Counted from the first letter of the stretch, positions 14,112-25,551 are shown. The stretch: DNA of 64,000 bases from Conexibacter arvalis (GCF_014199525.1 NZ_JACHNU010000001.1:620001-684000), one strand, 5' to 3'. Notes: generated by a model from the letters alone, not told the origin. Numbers and translations are program-made.

Positions 14112-14647
14112 ACCCGACCGCCCAGCGCCAGGCGCTCGTCGACCCGCTGCTGACGGGCGACGTGATCGGGCACCTCGACGCGCAGATCGCCTCGGCCGCC
14201 CGGCTGCTGGAGATCGTGATGGCCCAGCACGCCGCGATCGGCGAGCGCGACATCGACGGCGTCCTGCACCAGGTCAGCGCGCTCCAGGCCGAGTTCCAGC
14301 GCCGCGCGCGGATCGAGGAGGAGCGCGCCCGCCTGCTGGCGCGCGCCGGCGCCTCGCTTGGGCTGTCGCCGGCCGAGGTGACCGTCACCCGCATCACGAT
14401 GCTGATGGACCCGGCCAACGCGCAGATCGCGCAGGCGCGCAGCGGCGAGCTGCAGCGGCTGCTGGCCGAGCTGACGAGGCAGCACGCGCTCAACCAGGCG
14501 CTGATGCGCCAGGAGCTGTCGTTCCTCGACCACCTGCTCAACGTCGTCGAGCCGGTCGGCGCGCTCGGCTACGAGTCGCGCGGAACCGCCAACGCGATGC
14601 CGGCGGCGACGCCGCCGGGCCACCACTCCCTCGACCTCCACGCCTGA
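14108..14647 (+). CDS. flgN: FlgN-family flagellar export chaperone
   Basis: Cytosolic chaperone for the hook-filament junction proteins FlgK and FlgL, whose genes follow directly. The 179-residue protein is mostly long amphipathic helices with Leu/Ala/Gln-rich heptads, including AARLLEIVMAQHAAIGERDIDGV and ELSFLDHLLNVV, as in FlgN. The C-terminal 30 residues are Gly/Pro/His-rich and disordered. It overlaps flgJ by four bases and precedes flgK by 12 bp. Confidence 0.85.
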   Translation: MNPTAQRQALVDPLLTGDVIGHLDAQIASAARLLEIVMAQHAAIGERDIDGVLHQVSALQAEFQRRARIEEERARLLARAGASLGLSPAEVTVTRITMLMDPANAQIAQARSGELQRLLAELTRQHALNQALMRQELSFLDHLLNVVEPVGALGYESRGTANAMPAATPPGHHSLDLHA

Positions 14648-14659
14648 AGGGCCCAGCAC

Positions 14660-15988
14660 ATGCCGATCTCATCCTTCATGGGCCTGCAGACGTCGCTGCG
14701 AGGCCTGATCGCCCACCAGCAGGCGATCAACGTCACCGGTCACAACATCTCCAACGCGAACACGCTCGGCTACTCCCGCCAGGAGGCGGTGCTGACGGCG
14801 ATGAACGCGCTCGTGGTCCCGGCGAACTCCGTCATCACCGGCGCCGGCGCGCAGCTCGGCACGGGCGTCGACGTGACGCAGATCCGCCGCATCCGCGACA
14901 CCTTCCTCGACATCCAGTACCGCACGGCCAACATGCAGCTCGGCGGCGCCGCGGCGCGCTCGAACTCGCTGGAGCAGATCGAGCTGTCGTTCGGCGAGCC
15001 GTCGGAGAACGGCGTCAACGAGCTGCTGAAGAACTTCTGGGACGCCTGGAGCAACGTCGCCAACGCGCCCGAGCCGGCGCCGGCCCGCACCGCCGTCGTC
15101 GAGGCCGGCAACTCGCTCGCCTCCGCGCTGCAGACGGTCTACCAGCAGCTGACGACCGTCGCCAGACAGGCGCAGGCCGAGTACGACAGAATCACCGGCG
15201 CCAACGGGAACGTCGAGCTGTGGGCGCGCGAGCTCGCGCAGCTCAACGAGACGATCGCCCACGCGGTGATCGTCGGCCAGGCTCCCAACGACCTGCTCGA
15301 CCGCCGCGACCTGCTGATCGACAGACTCTCCGAGCTGGCGCAGGTCTCCGTCGCCGAGACCGACAGCGGCGCGGTCAGAGTCGAGTTCGGCGGCGTCACG
15401 CTGGTCGACCCGGCCGCTGCCGGCGGCTTCACCTGGCCGCAGACGCTGACGAGACCGGGCGGCAAGCTCGGCGCGCTGCAGGACCTCGCCGCGCCGACCG
15501 GCCCGGCGCTCAGCTTCCGCGACAGACTCGACGCGGTCGTCGCGGACCTCGTCAGAAGAGTCAACGCGATCCACTCCGGCCCCGGCGGGGTCGACTTCTT
15601 CGACCCGGCCGGCCTGACCGCCGACAGCATCTCGGTCGTCGCGACCGAGGCGACCGTCGTCAGAGGCAGCACGCCAGACGCCGGCAGCAACGACGTCGCG
15701 CTGGCGCTGGCGCAGCTGCGCGGCGGCTCGCAGGACAGAGCGTACGCGGCGCTCGTCGCCGAGGTCGGCGGCGTCGTGCGGGCCAACATCAACGAAGAGG
15801 CCAACCAGCAGGCGCTCGTCGACGCGATCGAGAACCGCCGCCAGAGCGTCCAGGGCGTCTCCCCCGACGAGGAGATGGTCAACCTGATCCGCTTCCAGCG
15901 CGGGTACCAGGCGTCGTCGCGCACGATGTCGACGCTCGACGAGATGCTGGACACGCTGATCAACCGGACCGGAAAGGTTGGGCTGTAG
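14660..15988 (+). CDS. flgK: Flagellar hook-associated protein 1 FlgK
   Basis: Forms the first ring of the hook-filament junction. The 442-residue protein is at the short end for FlgK, consistent with a small middle domain. The N-terminal rod/hook signature is clear (LQTSLRGLIAHQQAINVTGHNISNANTLGYSRQE), and the C-terminus has the matching SPDEEMVNLIRFQRGYQASSR and LDEMLDTLINRTG. At least ten Arg codons are AGA, often two in a row, while others in the same gene are CGC; this contrast is striking. Confidence 0.96.
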   Translation: MPISSFMGLQTSLRGLIAHQQAINVTGHNISNANTLGYSRQEAVLTAMNALVVPANSVITGAGAQLGTGVDVTQIRRIRDTFLDIQYRTANMQLGGAAARSNSLEQIELSFGEPSENGVNELLKNFWDAWSNVANAPEPAPARTAVVEAGNSLASALQTVYQQLTTVARQAQAEYDRITGANGNVELWARELAQLNETIAHAVIVGQAPNDLLDRRDLLIDRLSELAQVSVAETDSGAVRVEFGGVTLVDPAAAGGFTWPQTLTRPGGKLGALQDLAAPTGPALSFRDRLDAVVADLVRRVNAIHSGPGGVDFFDPAGLTADSISVVATEATVVRGSTPDAGSNDVALALAQLRGGSQDRAYAALVAEVGGVVRANINEEANQQALVDAIENRRQSVQGVSPDEEMVNLIRFQRGYQASSRTMSTLDEMLDTLINRTGKVGL

Positions 15989-15991
15989 CCG

Positions 15992-16897
15992 ATGTCGATG
16001 CGGATCACCGCCCAGATGACCGCCCGGAGCACGCTCCGCGACCTCCAGGGCAACCTCAACTCGCTCTCCGACCTGCAGCGCAAGATGTCGTCGGGCAAGG
16101 AGATCACGCGCCCCTCCGACGATCCCTACGGCGCCAGCCGCGCGCTCGAGCTGCGCGGCGAGCTCGGCGGGCTGCAGCAGTATCAGCGCAACGTCGACGA
16201 CGGGACCTCGTGGCTCGACGCCAGCGACACCGCGCTCGGCAAGATCGGCGACGCCGTCCAGCGCATCCGCGAGCTGCTGATCCGCACCAGCACCGACTCG
16301 GCCGGCCCGAGAGCGCGCGAGGCCGCCGCCGAGGAGATCGACCAGCTGATCGAGACGATCAAGCAGGAGGCGAACGTCCAGTACGCCGGCCGCTACATCT
16401 TCTCGGGCACCGCGACCGACAGAGAGCCCTACACGCTCGGCGGCGCGGACACCTTCAACGGCAACACCGACGGGGTCCGGCGCGAGATCGGCCCGAGAGT
16501 CGAGCTGACGGTCACGACCGACATCTCGGGGCTGCTCGGCAACGGCACCGCGGCCGCCGACGACGGCCTGCTGCACACGCTGCGCGACATCGCCGCCGAC
16601 CTGCGCGCCGGCGAGGGCGACAGACTGCGCGGCACCGACATCCAGCGCCTCGACGCCAACTTCGACCGGCTGAACGCGATCCGCGCCGACATCGGCGCCC
16701 GCACCAACCGGATGGTGATCGCGGACGCGCGCCTCGCCTCGCTGGAGGAGAACTCGATCAGACTGCTGTCGAGCGTCGAGGACGCCGACGTGCCGAAGAC
16801 GCTGATCGAGTACACGACCCAGCAGGCCGCGTACAACATGGCGCTGAAGGCGGGCGCCAACGTCGTCCAGAACTCCCTGATGGACTTCCTGCGCTAG
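15992..16897 (+). CDS. flgL: Flagellar hook-associated protein 3 FlgL
   Basis: Second junction ring, flagellin-like. The 301-residue protein starts MRITAQMTARSTLRDLQGN, with LSDLQRKMSSGKEITRPSDDPYGASRAL as in flagellins and FlgL, and ends in ALKAGANVVQNSLMDFLR. It follows flgK by 3 bp. It is FlgL rather than flagellin because of its place after flgK and its short variable centre. AGA arginine codons recur. Confidence 0.95.
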   Translation: MSMRITAQMTARSTLRDLQGNLNSLSDLQRKMSSGKEITRPSDDPYGASRALELRGELGGLQQYQRNVDDGTSWLDASDTALGKIGDAVQRIRELLIRTSTDSAGPRAREAAAEEIDQLIETIKQEANVQYAGRYIFSGTATDREPYTLGGADTFNGNTDGVRREIGPRVELTVTTDISGLLGNGTAAADDGLLHTLRDIAADLRAGEGDRLRGTDIQRLDANFDRLNAIRADIGARTNRMVIADARLASLEENSIRLLSSVEDADVPKTLIEYTTQQAAYNMALKAGANVVQNSLMDFLR

Positions 16898-16917
16898 CGA
16901 CTCCCGGAGGAGCTGCC

Positions 16918-17379
16918 TTGCCTCTCACGATCGACAGCACGCGCTTCGGGACGATCGAGATCGACCCCGACAGCGTCGTCGAGTTCCCGCACGGCCTGAT
17001 CGGCTTCGAGTCGCGCCGCTTCGCGCTCGTCGCGCGCGAGGCCGACGCCGAGTTCCTCTGGCTGCACTCGGTCGAGGACCCCGCGCTCGCGATCCCGGTG
17101 ACCGATCCGCGCCGCTTCTTCAGCTCCTTCACGCTGGAGCTCGACGACGAGGAGCTGGAGCGACTCGGGCTGCCGCGGCTCCCCGCGACCGACATCTATG
17201 TCACCGTTCGAGCAAGCGACCAGCTCGAGGGCTTCACCGCGAACCTCCGCGCGCCGATCGTGATCGCCGGGGGTCGCGGCCACCAGGTGATCAACCAGGC
17301 GGCCGGAGCGCCGTTGCGCGCCCCCCTCTTCGGGGAGCTCGCGGCGGAGGCGGCGAACGCGGCGGAACGCGCCGCCTGA
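16918..17379 (+). CDS. fliW: Flagellar assembly factor FliW
   Basis: FliW binds CsrA and flagellin and couples flagellin level to its own translation. The protein has 153 residues with TTG as start codon, supported by GGAGGAG seven bases upstream and 20 bp after flgL. Family motifs are FPHGLIGFESRRFALV (the GL.GF box near residues 24-39), FLWLHSVEDPALAIPVTDP, and near the end a TANLRAPIVI...G.Q.I box. The neighbour csrA lies 49 bp downstream, as in Bacillus. Confidence 0.95.
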   Translation: MPLTIDSTRFGTIEIDPDSVVEFPHGLIGFESRRFALVAREADAEFLWLHSVEDPALAIPVTDPRRFFSSFTLELDDEELERLGLPRLPATDIYVTVRASDQLEGFTANLRAPIVIAGGRGHQVINQAAGAPLRAPLFGELAAEAANAAERAA

Positions 17380-17428
17380 CGCTCCCCGGGCCGGGTCGGC
17401 CATCCACCCGAGTCCAAGGAGGAACGTC

Positions 17429-17662
17429 GTGCTGATCATCACCCGGAGGCCGGGCGAGAAGATCGTCCTCGGCGACGACATCACGGTCACGGTGATGGAG
17501 GTCAGCGGCCAGACGGTCCGCCTCGGGATCGACGCGCCGAAGTCGCTGCCGATCTACCGCGAGGAGATCTGGGCGGCGGTCAAGCAGGAGAACGAGGCGG
17601 CCGCCGGCGCCGGCGAGATGCCGCCGCTGCCCGGTCGCCGCACGCCCCCCGCGAGAGACTGA
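17429..17662 (+). CDS. csrA: Carbon storage regulator CsrA
   Basis: RNA-binding translational repressor, in flagellated Gram-positives acting on flagellin mRNA and held in check by FliW. GTG start with AAGGAGG upstream. The first 57 residues (LIITRRPGEKIVLGDDITV, then VRLGIDAPKSLPIYREEI) match CsrA closely. The last 20, Pro/Gly-rich, form the variable tail. 77 residues in total. Last gene of the flagellar island. Confidence 0.96.
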   Translation: MLIITRRPGEKIVLGDDITVTVMEVSGQTVRLGIDAPKSLPIYREEIWAAVKQENEAAAGAGEMPPLPGRRTPPARD

Positions 17663-17832
17663 CGAGCACCGGTCCGGAACGGGTCCGATGCGCGCCGGCG
17701 CGCCCAGCTCCAGCGCCGGCCGGCAGAGCGCCCGCGCTGGCCGCGACCGGGACCGTCCTCCGCTTCGCGGCGCCGTAAGGTGGTCTTCATCGCCCACCAC
17801 CAAGGACACGCGGGATCGGTGTAGTAGGACGC

Positions 17833-19377
17833 ATGGATGACGGGCACGCGTCGCACAATCTCGGTCACCCCATGAGCACGATGCTGGGAACGCTGCTGAA
17901 CGGTCGCTATCGCCTCGAGGCCCGCATCGGGACGGGCGGCATGTCGACGGTCTACCGCGCGCTCGACGAGACGCTCGAGCGCCAGGTCGCGATCAAGCTG
18001 ATGAACCGCGAGATCGCGTCGGACTCCGACCAGCTGGAGCGCTTCCGCCGCGAGGCGCGCGCCGTCGCCCAGCTCTCCCATCCGCACATCGTCGGCGTGA
18101 TCGACGCCGGCGAGGACGCCGGCCGCCCGTACATCGTCTTCGAGTACGTCGAGGGCGAGACGCTGAAGGAGCGGATCCGCCGCCTCGGCCAGCTGCCGAT
18201 CGGCGAGGCGGTCGCGTACGCGATCGAGATCGCGCGGGCGCTCGGCGCCGCGCACGCGCGCCACATCGTCCACCGCGACGTCAAGCCCCAGAACGTCCTG
18301 ATCGACGAGGAGGGCAGCGCGAAGGTCACCGACTTCGGGATCGCCCGCACGCTCGACGAGGAGGGGCTGACGCAGGACGGCCGCGTTCTCGGCACGACCG
18401 ACTACGTCTCGCCCGAGCAGGCGCTCGGCCACGACGTCACCGGGCAGTCGGACCTCTACTCGCTCGGCGTCGTGCTGTTCGAGATGCTGACCGGGATCGT
18501 CCCGTTCAGAGGCGAGAACCAGGTCGCCGTCGCGATGAAGCACGTGCGCGAGGAGCTGCCCGACGTGCGCGAGCTGCGGCCGGAGGTGTCGGCGTCGCTG
18601 GCCGCCGTCGTCGACCGCGCGACGGCGAAGGACCTGCGCGAGCGCTACCGCAGCGACGAGGAGCTGATCGACGACCTCGCCGAGGTGCTCGCGCTCGAGA
18701 CGGCGCGCGCCGGCAGCGCGACCGGCGAGGTGACGAGCGTCATCAGGACGCTCCCGAGAAGCGCGCAGCGGCGGGTGCCGCTGCGGGTGCGGCGGCCGGC
18801 GTGGGTCGCGCTCGCGGCGCTGCTCGTCGTCGCCGCGCTGGTCGTCGCGATCGTCGTCCTGCCCGAGCGCACCCAGCGCGGCACGGGGACCGACAGCCGC
18901 ACGCCGCAGAGATCGTCCGGCGGCGCCCAGCTGTCGCAGATCAGCCTGAGGTCCGACAGCGCGACCGACTACGACCCCGAGGGCGACGGCGTCGAGCACG
19001 CGAACGAGACCCAGTTCGCCGTCGACAACAACCAGTCGACCTTCTGGAGCACGGAGACGTACGAGAACGCCGTGCTGCCGAAGGCCGGCGTCGGGCTCGC
19101 GGTCGACCTCTCGCCGGGCGCGGTGCTGAAGCGGATGGTCGTCTCGACCTCGACGCCCGGCTTCTCGGCCGACGTCTACGTGACCGACTCCGCCGAGCTG
19201 CCGGAGCAGATCTCCGACCCGGCGTGGACGAAGGTCGGGAGCGCCGCCGACGTGCGCGGGAGACAGCCGATCGACCTCGACACGGCCGGGCGCAGAAGCC
19301 GCCACGCGCTGCTGTGGATCACGAGACTGCCGTCGGGCGGTCAGGTCGAGATCAGAGAGATCGCGCTGCTGCGCTGA
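17833..19377 (+). CDS. Transmembrane Ser/Thr protein kinase with MurJ/discoidin-like extracellular domain
   Basis: The 514-residue receptor-type kinase has all Hanks motifs: GTGGMSTVYRA loop, VAIK lysine, HRDVKPQN catalytic loop and DFGIAR, with GTTDYVSPEQ in the activation segment. A Met about 13 residues further in (17872) is an alternative start. A single transmembrane helix lies near residues 333-351. The outer domain (about 385-514) contains FAVDNNQSTFWSTETYEN, GVGLAVDLS and HALLWITRLP, which resemble the C-terminal extracellular domain I associate with actinobacterial MviN/MurJ proteins. It lacks PASTA repeats and so probably senses something other than muropeptides. It is convergent with pknB, and a GC-rich gap of 68 bp lies between them. 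Confidence 0.9.
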   Translation: MDDGHASHNLGHPMSTMLGTLLNGRYRLEARIGTGGMSTVYRALDETLERQVAIKLMNREIASDSDQLERFRREARAVAQLSHPHIVGVIDAGEDAGRPYIVFEYVEGETLKERIRRLGQLPIGEAVAYAIEIARALGAAHARHIVHRDVKPQNVLIDEEGSAKVTDFGIARTLDEEGLTQDGRVLGTTDYVSPEQALGHDVTGQSDLYSLGVVLFEMLTGIVPFRGENQVAVAMKHVREELPDVRELRPEVSASLAAVVDRATAKDLRERYRSDEELIDDLAEVLALETARAGSATGEVTSVIRTLPRSAQRRVPLRVRRPAWVALAALLVVAALVVAIVVLPERTQRGTGTDSRTPQRSSGGAQLSQISLRSDSATDYDPEGDGVEHANETQFAVDNNQSTFWSTETYENAVLPKAGVGLAVDLSPGAVLKRMVVSTSTPGFSADVYVTDSAELPEQISDPAWTKVGSAADVRGRQPIDLDTAGRRSRHALLWITRLPSGGQVEIREIALLR

Positions 19378-19445
19378 GCGGCCGCGCGGTCGCGCCGGCG
19401 TGCGCCCCGCCCGGCGTGCGCCGACGCGACGGCCGGACTGCCGGC

Positions 19446-21446
<2,001 letters not shown>

Positions 21447-21447
21447 C

Positions 21448-22896
21448 TCATCCGTCCAGCAGGCTCGCGAGCACGTCCCGCGCGATCGGCGCGGCGACGG
21501 TGCCGCCGAAGCCGTTCTGCGTGTTCTCGACCGTCACCGCGATCGCGATCTGCGGGTCGGTCGCCGGCGCGAAGGCGATGAACCACGGCTGCGTGATGTC
21601 CTGCGCCGGGTTGGTCTCGGCCGTGCCCGTCTTGCCGGCGACGTCGATGCCCGGCAGCTGGACGGCGGTGCCGGTGCCCTCGTCGACCACTCTGCCCATC
21701 ATCTGCGTCAGCTGCTCGGCGGTCTGCTCGGAGATCGGCTTGCTGTGCTCCTGCGGCTCGATCGTCTTGATCGTGCGCCCGTCGGGGTCGACGACCTTGT
21801 CGGTCAGCCGCGGCTTCATCAGCGTCCCGCCGTTGGCGACGGCGGCGGCGACCATCGCCATCTGCAGCGGCGTGACCGCCAGCTTGTCCTGGCCGATCGC
21901 CATCCGTCCGACGTCGACCAGCGGGCTGGTGACCGGGATCAGCCGCCCTCTCGGGCCCCGCTCGCCGCTCGCGACCATCTGGTCGCTGGGATAGTCGAGC
22001 GGCGGCAGCGAGTAGAAGCCGAATCTCCGCATGTAGTCGTCCATCGTCTGCTTGCCGAGCTGCTCGCCGAGCTGCGCGAAGGCGGTGTTGACGGAGTAGG
22101 TCAGCGCCTCGGTCAGGTCGATCTGCCCGCGCGAGACGCCGTCGTCGTTTCTCAGCGGGACGCCGGAGACGATCCGCGGGGTGTTGCCGTCGAGGACCGG
22201 CGCGTCGGGGGTGACCTTGCCGCTGTCGAGCGCCGCCGCGGCCGTCACGACCTTGAAGGTCGAGCCGGGCGGGTAGGCGCCCTGCGTGACGCGGTCGAAC
22301 AGCGGCGCGTTGGCGTCGTCGGTGTTGAGCGCCCGCAGCTGCTCGGGGTCTCTGACGACGTTGGGGTCGTAGCCGGGCGAGCTGGCCAGCACCTTGACGG
22401 CGCCGTTGCGCGGGTCGAGCGCGACGATCGCGCCCTTCTGCCCGCTGAGCCGGTCGGTCGCGACGCGCTGCGCGTCGGGGTCGAGCGTCGTCACGACCGT
22501 GTTGCCGGCCCGGCGCTTCCCCTGAAGCTGATCGATGATCGAGTTCAACTCGCTCGTCGTCCCCGACAGCTCGTCGTTGCGCGAACGCTCCAGGCCCGAC
22601 AGCTGGCCCTGGATGAGGTTTGCGTACCCGACCGGGTGGCCGAACAGGCTTCCGGTCGGGTAGTCGCGCGCCCATATATCCCCTCTTCTCGCTCTGACGC
22701 TGCGCGCCAGGACCGTGCCGTCGGCGGCGCGGATCGCGCCGCGCTTCACTCTCAGCGCGGTGAACAGCGGCCGCTTGTCGAGCGAGTTGTCGCGCAGCGC
22801 CTGCGCCTCGAAGACCGACCAGCGCGAGGTCCACGCGACCAGGATCACGAACAGCACGACGATCGCCGCGAACAGGCGCATGATCGCGACGTTCAT
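21448..22896 (-). CDS. pbpA: Class B penicillin-binding protein (PbpA type)
   Basis: Membrane-anchored transpeptidase that crosslinks peptidoglycan together with RodA. The 482-residue protein has one N-terminal transmembrane helix (about residues 5-23). Catalytic motifs are STFK (Ser nucleophile, in PPGSTFKVV), SVN, and KTGTAE. The start at 22896 overlaps the rodA end by ATGA. Size matches mycobacterial PbpA rather than the larger FtsI. Regulation by the neighbouring kinase/phosphatase is likely from context. Confidence 0.95.
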   Translation of the reverse strand: MNVAIMRLFAAIVVLFVILVAWTSRWSVFEAQALRDNSLDKRPLFTALRVKRGAIRAADGTVLARSVRARRGDIWARDYPTGSLFGHPVGYANLIQGQLSGLERSRNDELSGTTSELNSIIDQLQGKRRAGNTVVTTLDPDAQRVATDRLSGQKGAIVALDPRNGAVKVLASSPGYDPNVVRDPEQLRALNTDDANAPLFDRVTQGAYPPGSTFKVVTAAAALDSGKVTPDAPVLDGNTPRIVSGVPLRNDDGVSRGQIDLTEALTYSVNTAFAQLGEQLGKQTMDDYMRRFGFYSLPPLDYPSDQMVASGERGPRGRLIPVTSPLVDVGRMAIGQDKLAVTPLQMAMVAAAVANGGTLMKPRLTDKVVDPDGRTIKTIEPQEHSKPISEQTAEQLTQMMGRVVDEGTGTAVQLPGIDVAGKTGTAETNPAQDITQPWFIAFAPATDPQIAIAVTVENTQNGFGGTVAAPIARDVLASLLDG

Positions 22897-24224
22897 CGCA
22901 GCGCCCCCCGCGCGCGCTCCTCCGGTCGCCGCGCCTTGTCGGAGACGAGCAGCAGCAGCGCCAGCAGGACGAAGTTGGCGAGGATCGACGAGCCGCCGTA
23001 GGAGATGAACGGCAGCGTCACGCCGGTCAGCGGGATCACGTTCGTGACGCCGCCGACGATCACGAACACCTGCAGCGCGAAGACGGCCGAGAGGCCGGCG
23101 GCCAGCAGCGTCGAGAAGGAGTCTCTCGCCAGCAGCGCGATCTTGAAGCCCCGCTGGACGAACAGCAGGTAGGTCGCCAGCACCGCAACGGCGCCGACCA
23201 GTCCGACCTCGTTGACGATCAGCGCGTAGATCAGGTCGGTCTCCGCCGCCGGCAGCAGCGGGCTGTCGAACGGCGTTCGCAACAGCGCGCCGCCGAAGCC
23301 GCGCCCGAACAGGCCGCCGTCGGCCTGCGCGAAGAGCGAGTTGGCGATCTGGAAGCCCTCGACCTGGTAGCGCTGCGGGTTGAGCGGGTCCATCCACACG
23401 TCGACGCGGTCGATCACGTGCGGGACGGTCGTGCTCAGGTACCAGCCGCCGATGCCGAACAGCACGAGGCCGATCAGCACGAACGAGAGCCGGTTGGTCG
23501 CGACGTAGAGGAGCGCGAGGAAGGCGCCGAAGAACATCAGCGACGAGCCGAGGTCGCGGATCACGACCAGCAGCAGCATCGCCATCCCCCAGATCACCAG
23601 CAGCGGGCCGAAGTGCTTCAGCGGCGGCAGCGTCACGCCGAGCACGCGGCGGGCGCCGACGACCAGCACCTGGCGCGTGTCGCGCAGGTAGCTGGCGAGG
23701 AAGACGACGATCCCCAGCTTCGCGAACTCGGTCGGCTGGAAGACCATCACGCCCGGGATGCGGATGCCAAGGTAGGCGCCGTTGACCTGCGCGCCGATCA
23801 GCGGCAGCCGCGGCATGCACAGCAGCACGAGGCTGCCGGCGGCGATCAGGTAGCGGTACTGCTCCAGCTTGCGGTAGTCGCGCAGGAAGACGATCGTCGC
23901 CGCGAACAGGATCAGCCCGACGACGAACCACTGCGCCTGCTGGCGGGCGAGCGTGTCGTCGATCCGGTAGATCATCACCAGCCCGAAGCAGGCCAGCACC
24001 GCGACGAGCGGGAACAGGTACGGATCGGCGTGCGGCAGCGCGATCCGCAGGAAGACGTGGGCGGCGACGCAGAGGCCGAGGAAGATCGCGCCGTAGGTCA
24101 GCGACGCCTCCGACAGCTGGTCCTGGGAGAGCGACCCGCGCTCGATGAAGACGGCGGCGAAGCCGGCGGTCACGAGCAGCGACGCCGGGATCAGCCCCAG
24201 CAGCTCGCGATTGCGGGCACTCAC
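22893..24224 (-). CDS. rodA: RodA/FtsW family peptidoglycan glycosyltransferase
   Basis: SEDS-family polymerase that elongates glycan strands. The 443-residue protein with GTG start has about ten or more membrane spans. The signature GVTLPFISYGGSS near the C-terminus and QPTEFAKL in the middle are present. RodA and FtsW cannot be told apart with certainty from the sequence alone; its position next to pbpA favours RodA. The 85-bp gap before pstP holds paired hairpins. Confidence 0.94.
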   Translation of the reverse strand: MSARNRELLGLIPASLLVTAGFAAVFIERGSLSQDQLSEASLTYGAIFLGLCVAAHVFLRIALPHADPYLFPLVAVLACFGLVMIYRIDDTLARQQAQWFVVGLILFAATIVFLRDYRKLEQYRYLIAAGSLVLLCMPRLPLIGAQVNGAYLGIRIPGVMVFQPTEFAKLGIVVFLASYLRDTRQVLVVGARRVLGVTLPPLKHFGPLLVIWGMAMLLLVVIRDLGSSLMFFGAFLALLYVATNRLSFVLIGLVLFGIGGWYLSTTVPHVIDRVDVWMDPLNPQRYQVEGFQIANSLFAQADGGLFGRGFGGALLRTPFDSPLLPAAETDLIYALIVNEVGLVGAVAVLATYLLFVQRGFKIALLARDSFSTLLAAGLSAVFALQVFVIVGGVTNVIPLTGVTLPFISYGGSSILANFVLLALLLLVSDKARRPEERARGALR

Positions 24225-24241
24225 GTCCAGCCCCCCATACG

Positions 24242-24309
24242 CCGGAAGAGCGAGCCCTCAGGCGAGCTCTTCCGGTGGAAGGCAAGCCCTCTGGGCGCAG
24301 CTTTCCACC
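24242..24309. repeat. Paired hairpins of the dispersed intergenic family (copy 2)
   Basis: Between pstP and rodA. Hairpin A (24242-24275) has perfect 10-bp arms CCGGAAGAGC/GCTCTTCCGG around GAGCCCTCAGGCGA. Hairpin B (24274-24309) has arms GGTGGAA/TTCCACC around a GCAAGCCC...GGGCGC core. B ends one base before the pstP stop codon (in plus-strand numbering). Core A is nearly the same as core A at 36249-36278. Confidence 0.8.
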
Positions 24310-25551
24310 TCATGGGGACAGTCTTCCGAGCTCCAATTGGGCGACGAGGTCGCGCGCGTCGCTGCGCGAGCGCAGCTGGTGGTCGAGCAGGTCGTCGCGG
24401 CGCGCCGGCGGCACCGCGGCCGCCGGGACGCCGGAGACGGAGTACTCCGAGTACAGCTTGATCCCGGCCGGCAGCTCGAACGGGAGGCCCTTGTAGATCG
24501 TGACCATGCCGCGGTCGTCGGTGCCGATGAAGAAGACCGCTCTCGTCGCGAACATCGCCGCGATGCCGAAGATCGCCAGCACGATCAGCGTCGCGGTCGT
24601 CGCGGCGAAGATCTTCACCTTGCGCGGCAGCGGCTTGCCCTCGCGCTCCTCGCGGCGGCGGCGCGCGGCGGCGAGCGCCGGCGACTCGTGCGGGGGGACC
24701 TGCTGCCGGGCGGTCGCCGGCTCGGCGGCGGCGACGGCGGTCCTCGCCGCCGGAGCGGCCGCGGCCGCCGGCTGCGCCAGCGTCGGCTGCTCGAGCGCCT
24801 CGGTCGCGACCGCGCCGGCGGCCGGCGCGCCGGCCGCGACCTCCTCGACGCGGACGAGGACGACGGTGATGTTGTCGCGCCCGCCGGCGGCGTTGGCGGC
24901 GTCGATCAGCTCGCGGCCGGCCTGCTCGATGCCCTCGGCGCCTCTGAGGATCCCGGCGATCAGCTGCTCGGAGATCATCGACGTGAGCCCGTCGCTGCAC
25001 AGCAGCAGCACGTCGCCGCCCTGGCCGCGGTAGGTGCGCGTGTCGACCTCGACGTCGGGCTCGGGCCCGAGCGCGCGCGTGATGATCGAGCGCTGCGGGT
25101 GCTCGGCCGCCTCCTCCTCGGTCAGCTTGCCGCGCCGCACCAGCTCGTCGACGAGCGAGTGGTCGCGCGTCAGCCGCGTCAGCTCGCCGTCGCGCCACAG
25201 GTAGGCGCGGCTGTCGCCGACGTGCGCGACGACGATCTCCTCGCCGTCGAGGCAGGCGGCGGTGAGGGTCGTGCCCATCCCGGCGCGCTCGCGGTCCTCG
25301 CGCGACAGCGTGTGGATGCGGGCGTTGGCCTCCAGCACCCGCGTCGCCAGCCGCTCCTCGGTCGTCCCGCCCTCCGGCAGGCCGTGCGAGAAGGCGTCGG
25401 CCGCGACTCTGGAGGCGACCTCGCCGGCCTGCGCGCCGCCCATCCCGTCGGCGACGACGAACAGCGGCGCGCGCGCGAAGAAGTTGTCCTCGTTGGCGCG
25501 GCGGGCGCGGCCGGTGTCGGACTTCTCGAAGTGCTCGGCGACGCGCAGCAT
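24310..25551 (-). CDS. pstP: PP2C-family Ser/Thr phosphatase PstP
   Basis: Reverses the action of the neighbouring kinases. The predicted 413-residue protein has PP2C metal-binding motifs in order: RRANEDNFF, VVADGMGG, GTTLTAA, VGDSRAYLW, LLCSDGLT and GGRDNITVV. After an Ala/Pro-rich linker (about residues 245-305) comes a transmembrane helix (KIFAATTATLIVLAIFGIAA region) and a short outer domain. The start at 25551 fits the family N-terminus (LRVAEHFEKSDTGR) but has no clear Shine-Dalgarno, so translation may be coupled to fhaB, 29 bp upstream. Confidence 0.93.
   Translation of the reverse strand: MLRVAEHFEKSDTGRARRANEDNFFARAPLFVVADGMGGAQAGEVASRVAADAFSHGLPEGGTTEERLATRVLEANARIHTLSREDRERAGMGTTLTAACLDGEEIVVAHVGDSRAYLWRDGELTRLTRDHSLVDELVRRGKLTEEEAAEHPQRSIITRALGPEPDVEVDTRTYRGQGGDVLLLCSDGLTSMISEQLIAGILRGAEGIEQAGRELIDAANAAGGRDNITVVLVRVEEVAAGAPAAGAVATEALEQPTLAQPAAAAAPAARTAVAAAEPATARQQVPPHESPALAAARRRREEREGKPLPRKVKIFAATTATLIVLAIFGIAAMFATRAVFFIGTDDRGMVTIYKGLPFELPAGIKLYSEYSVSGVPAAAVPPARRDDLLDHQLRSRSDARDLVAQLELGRLSP

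Noticed and set aside
14108-17662. flgM anti-sigma factor or flagellin gene in the flagellar island
   Set aside because: All frames between flgN and csrA are filled by flgK, flgL and fliW; no FlgM- or flagellin-like protein is seen anywhere in the window.
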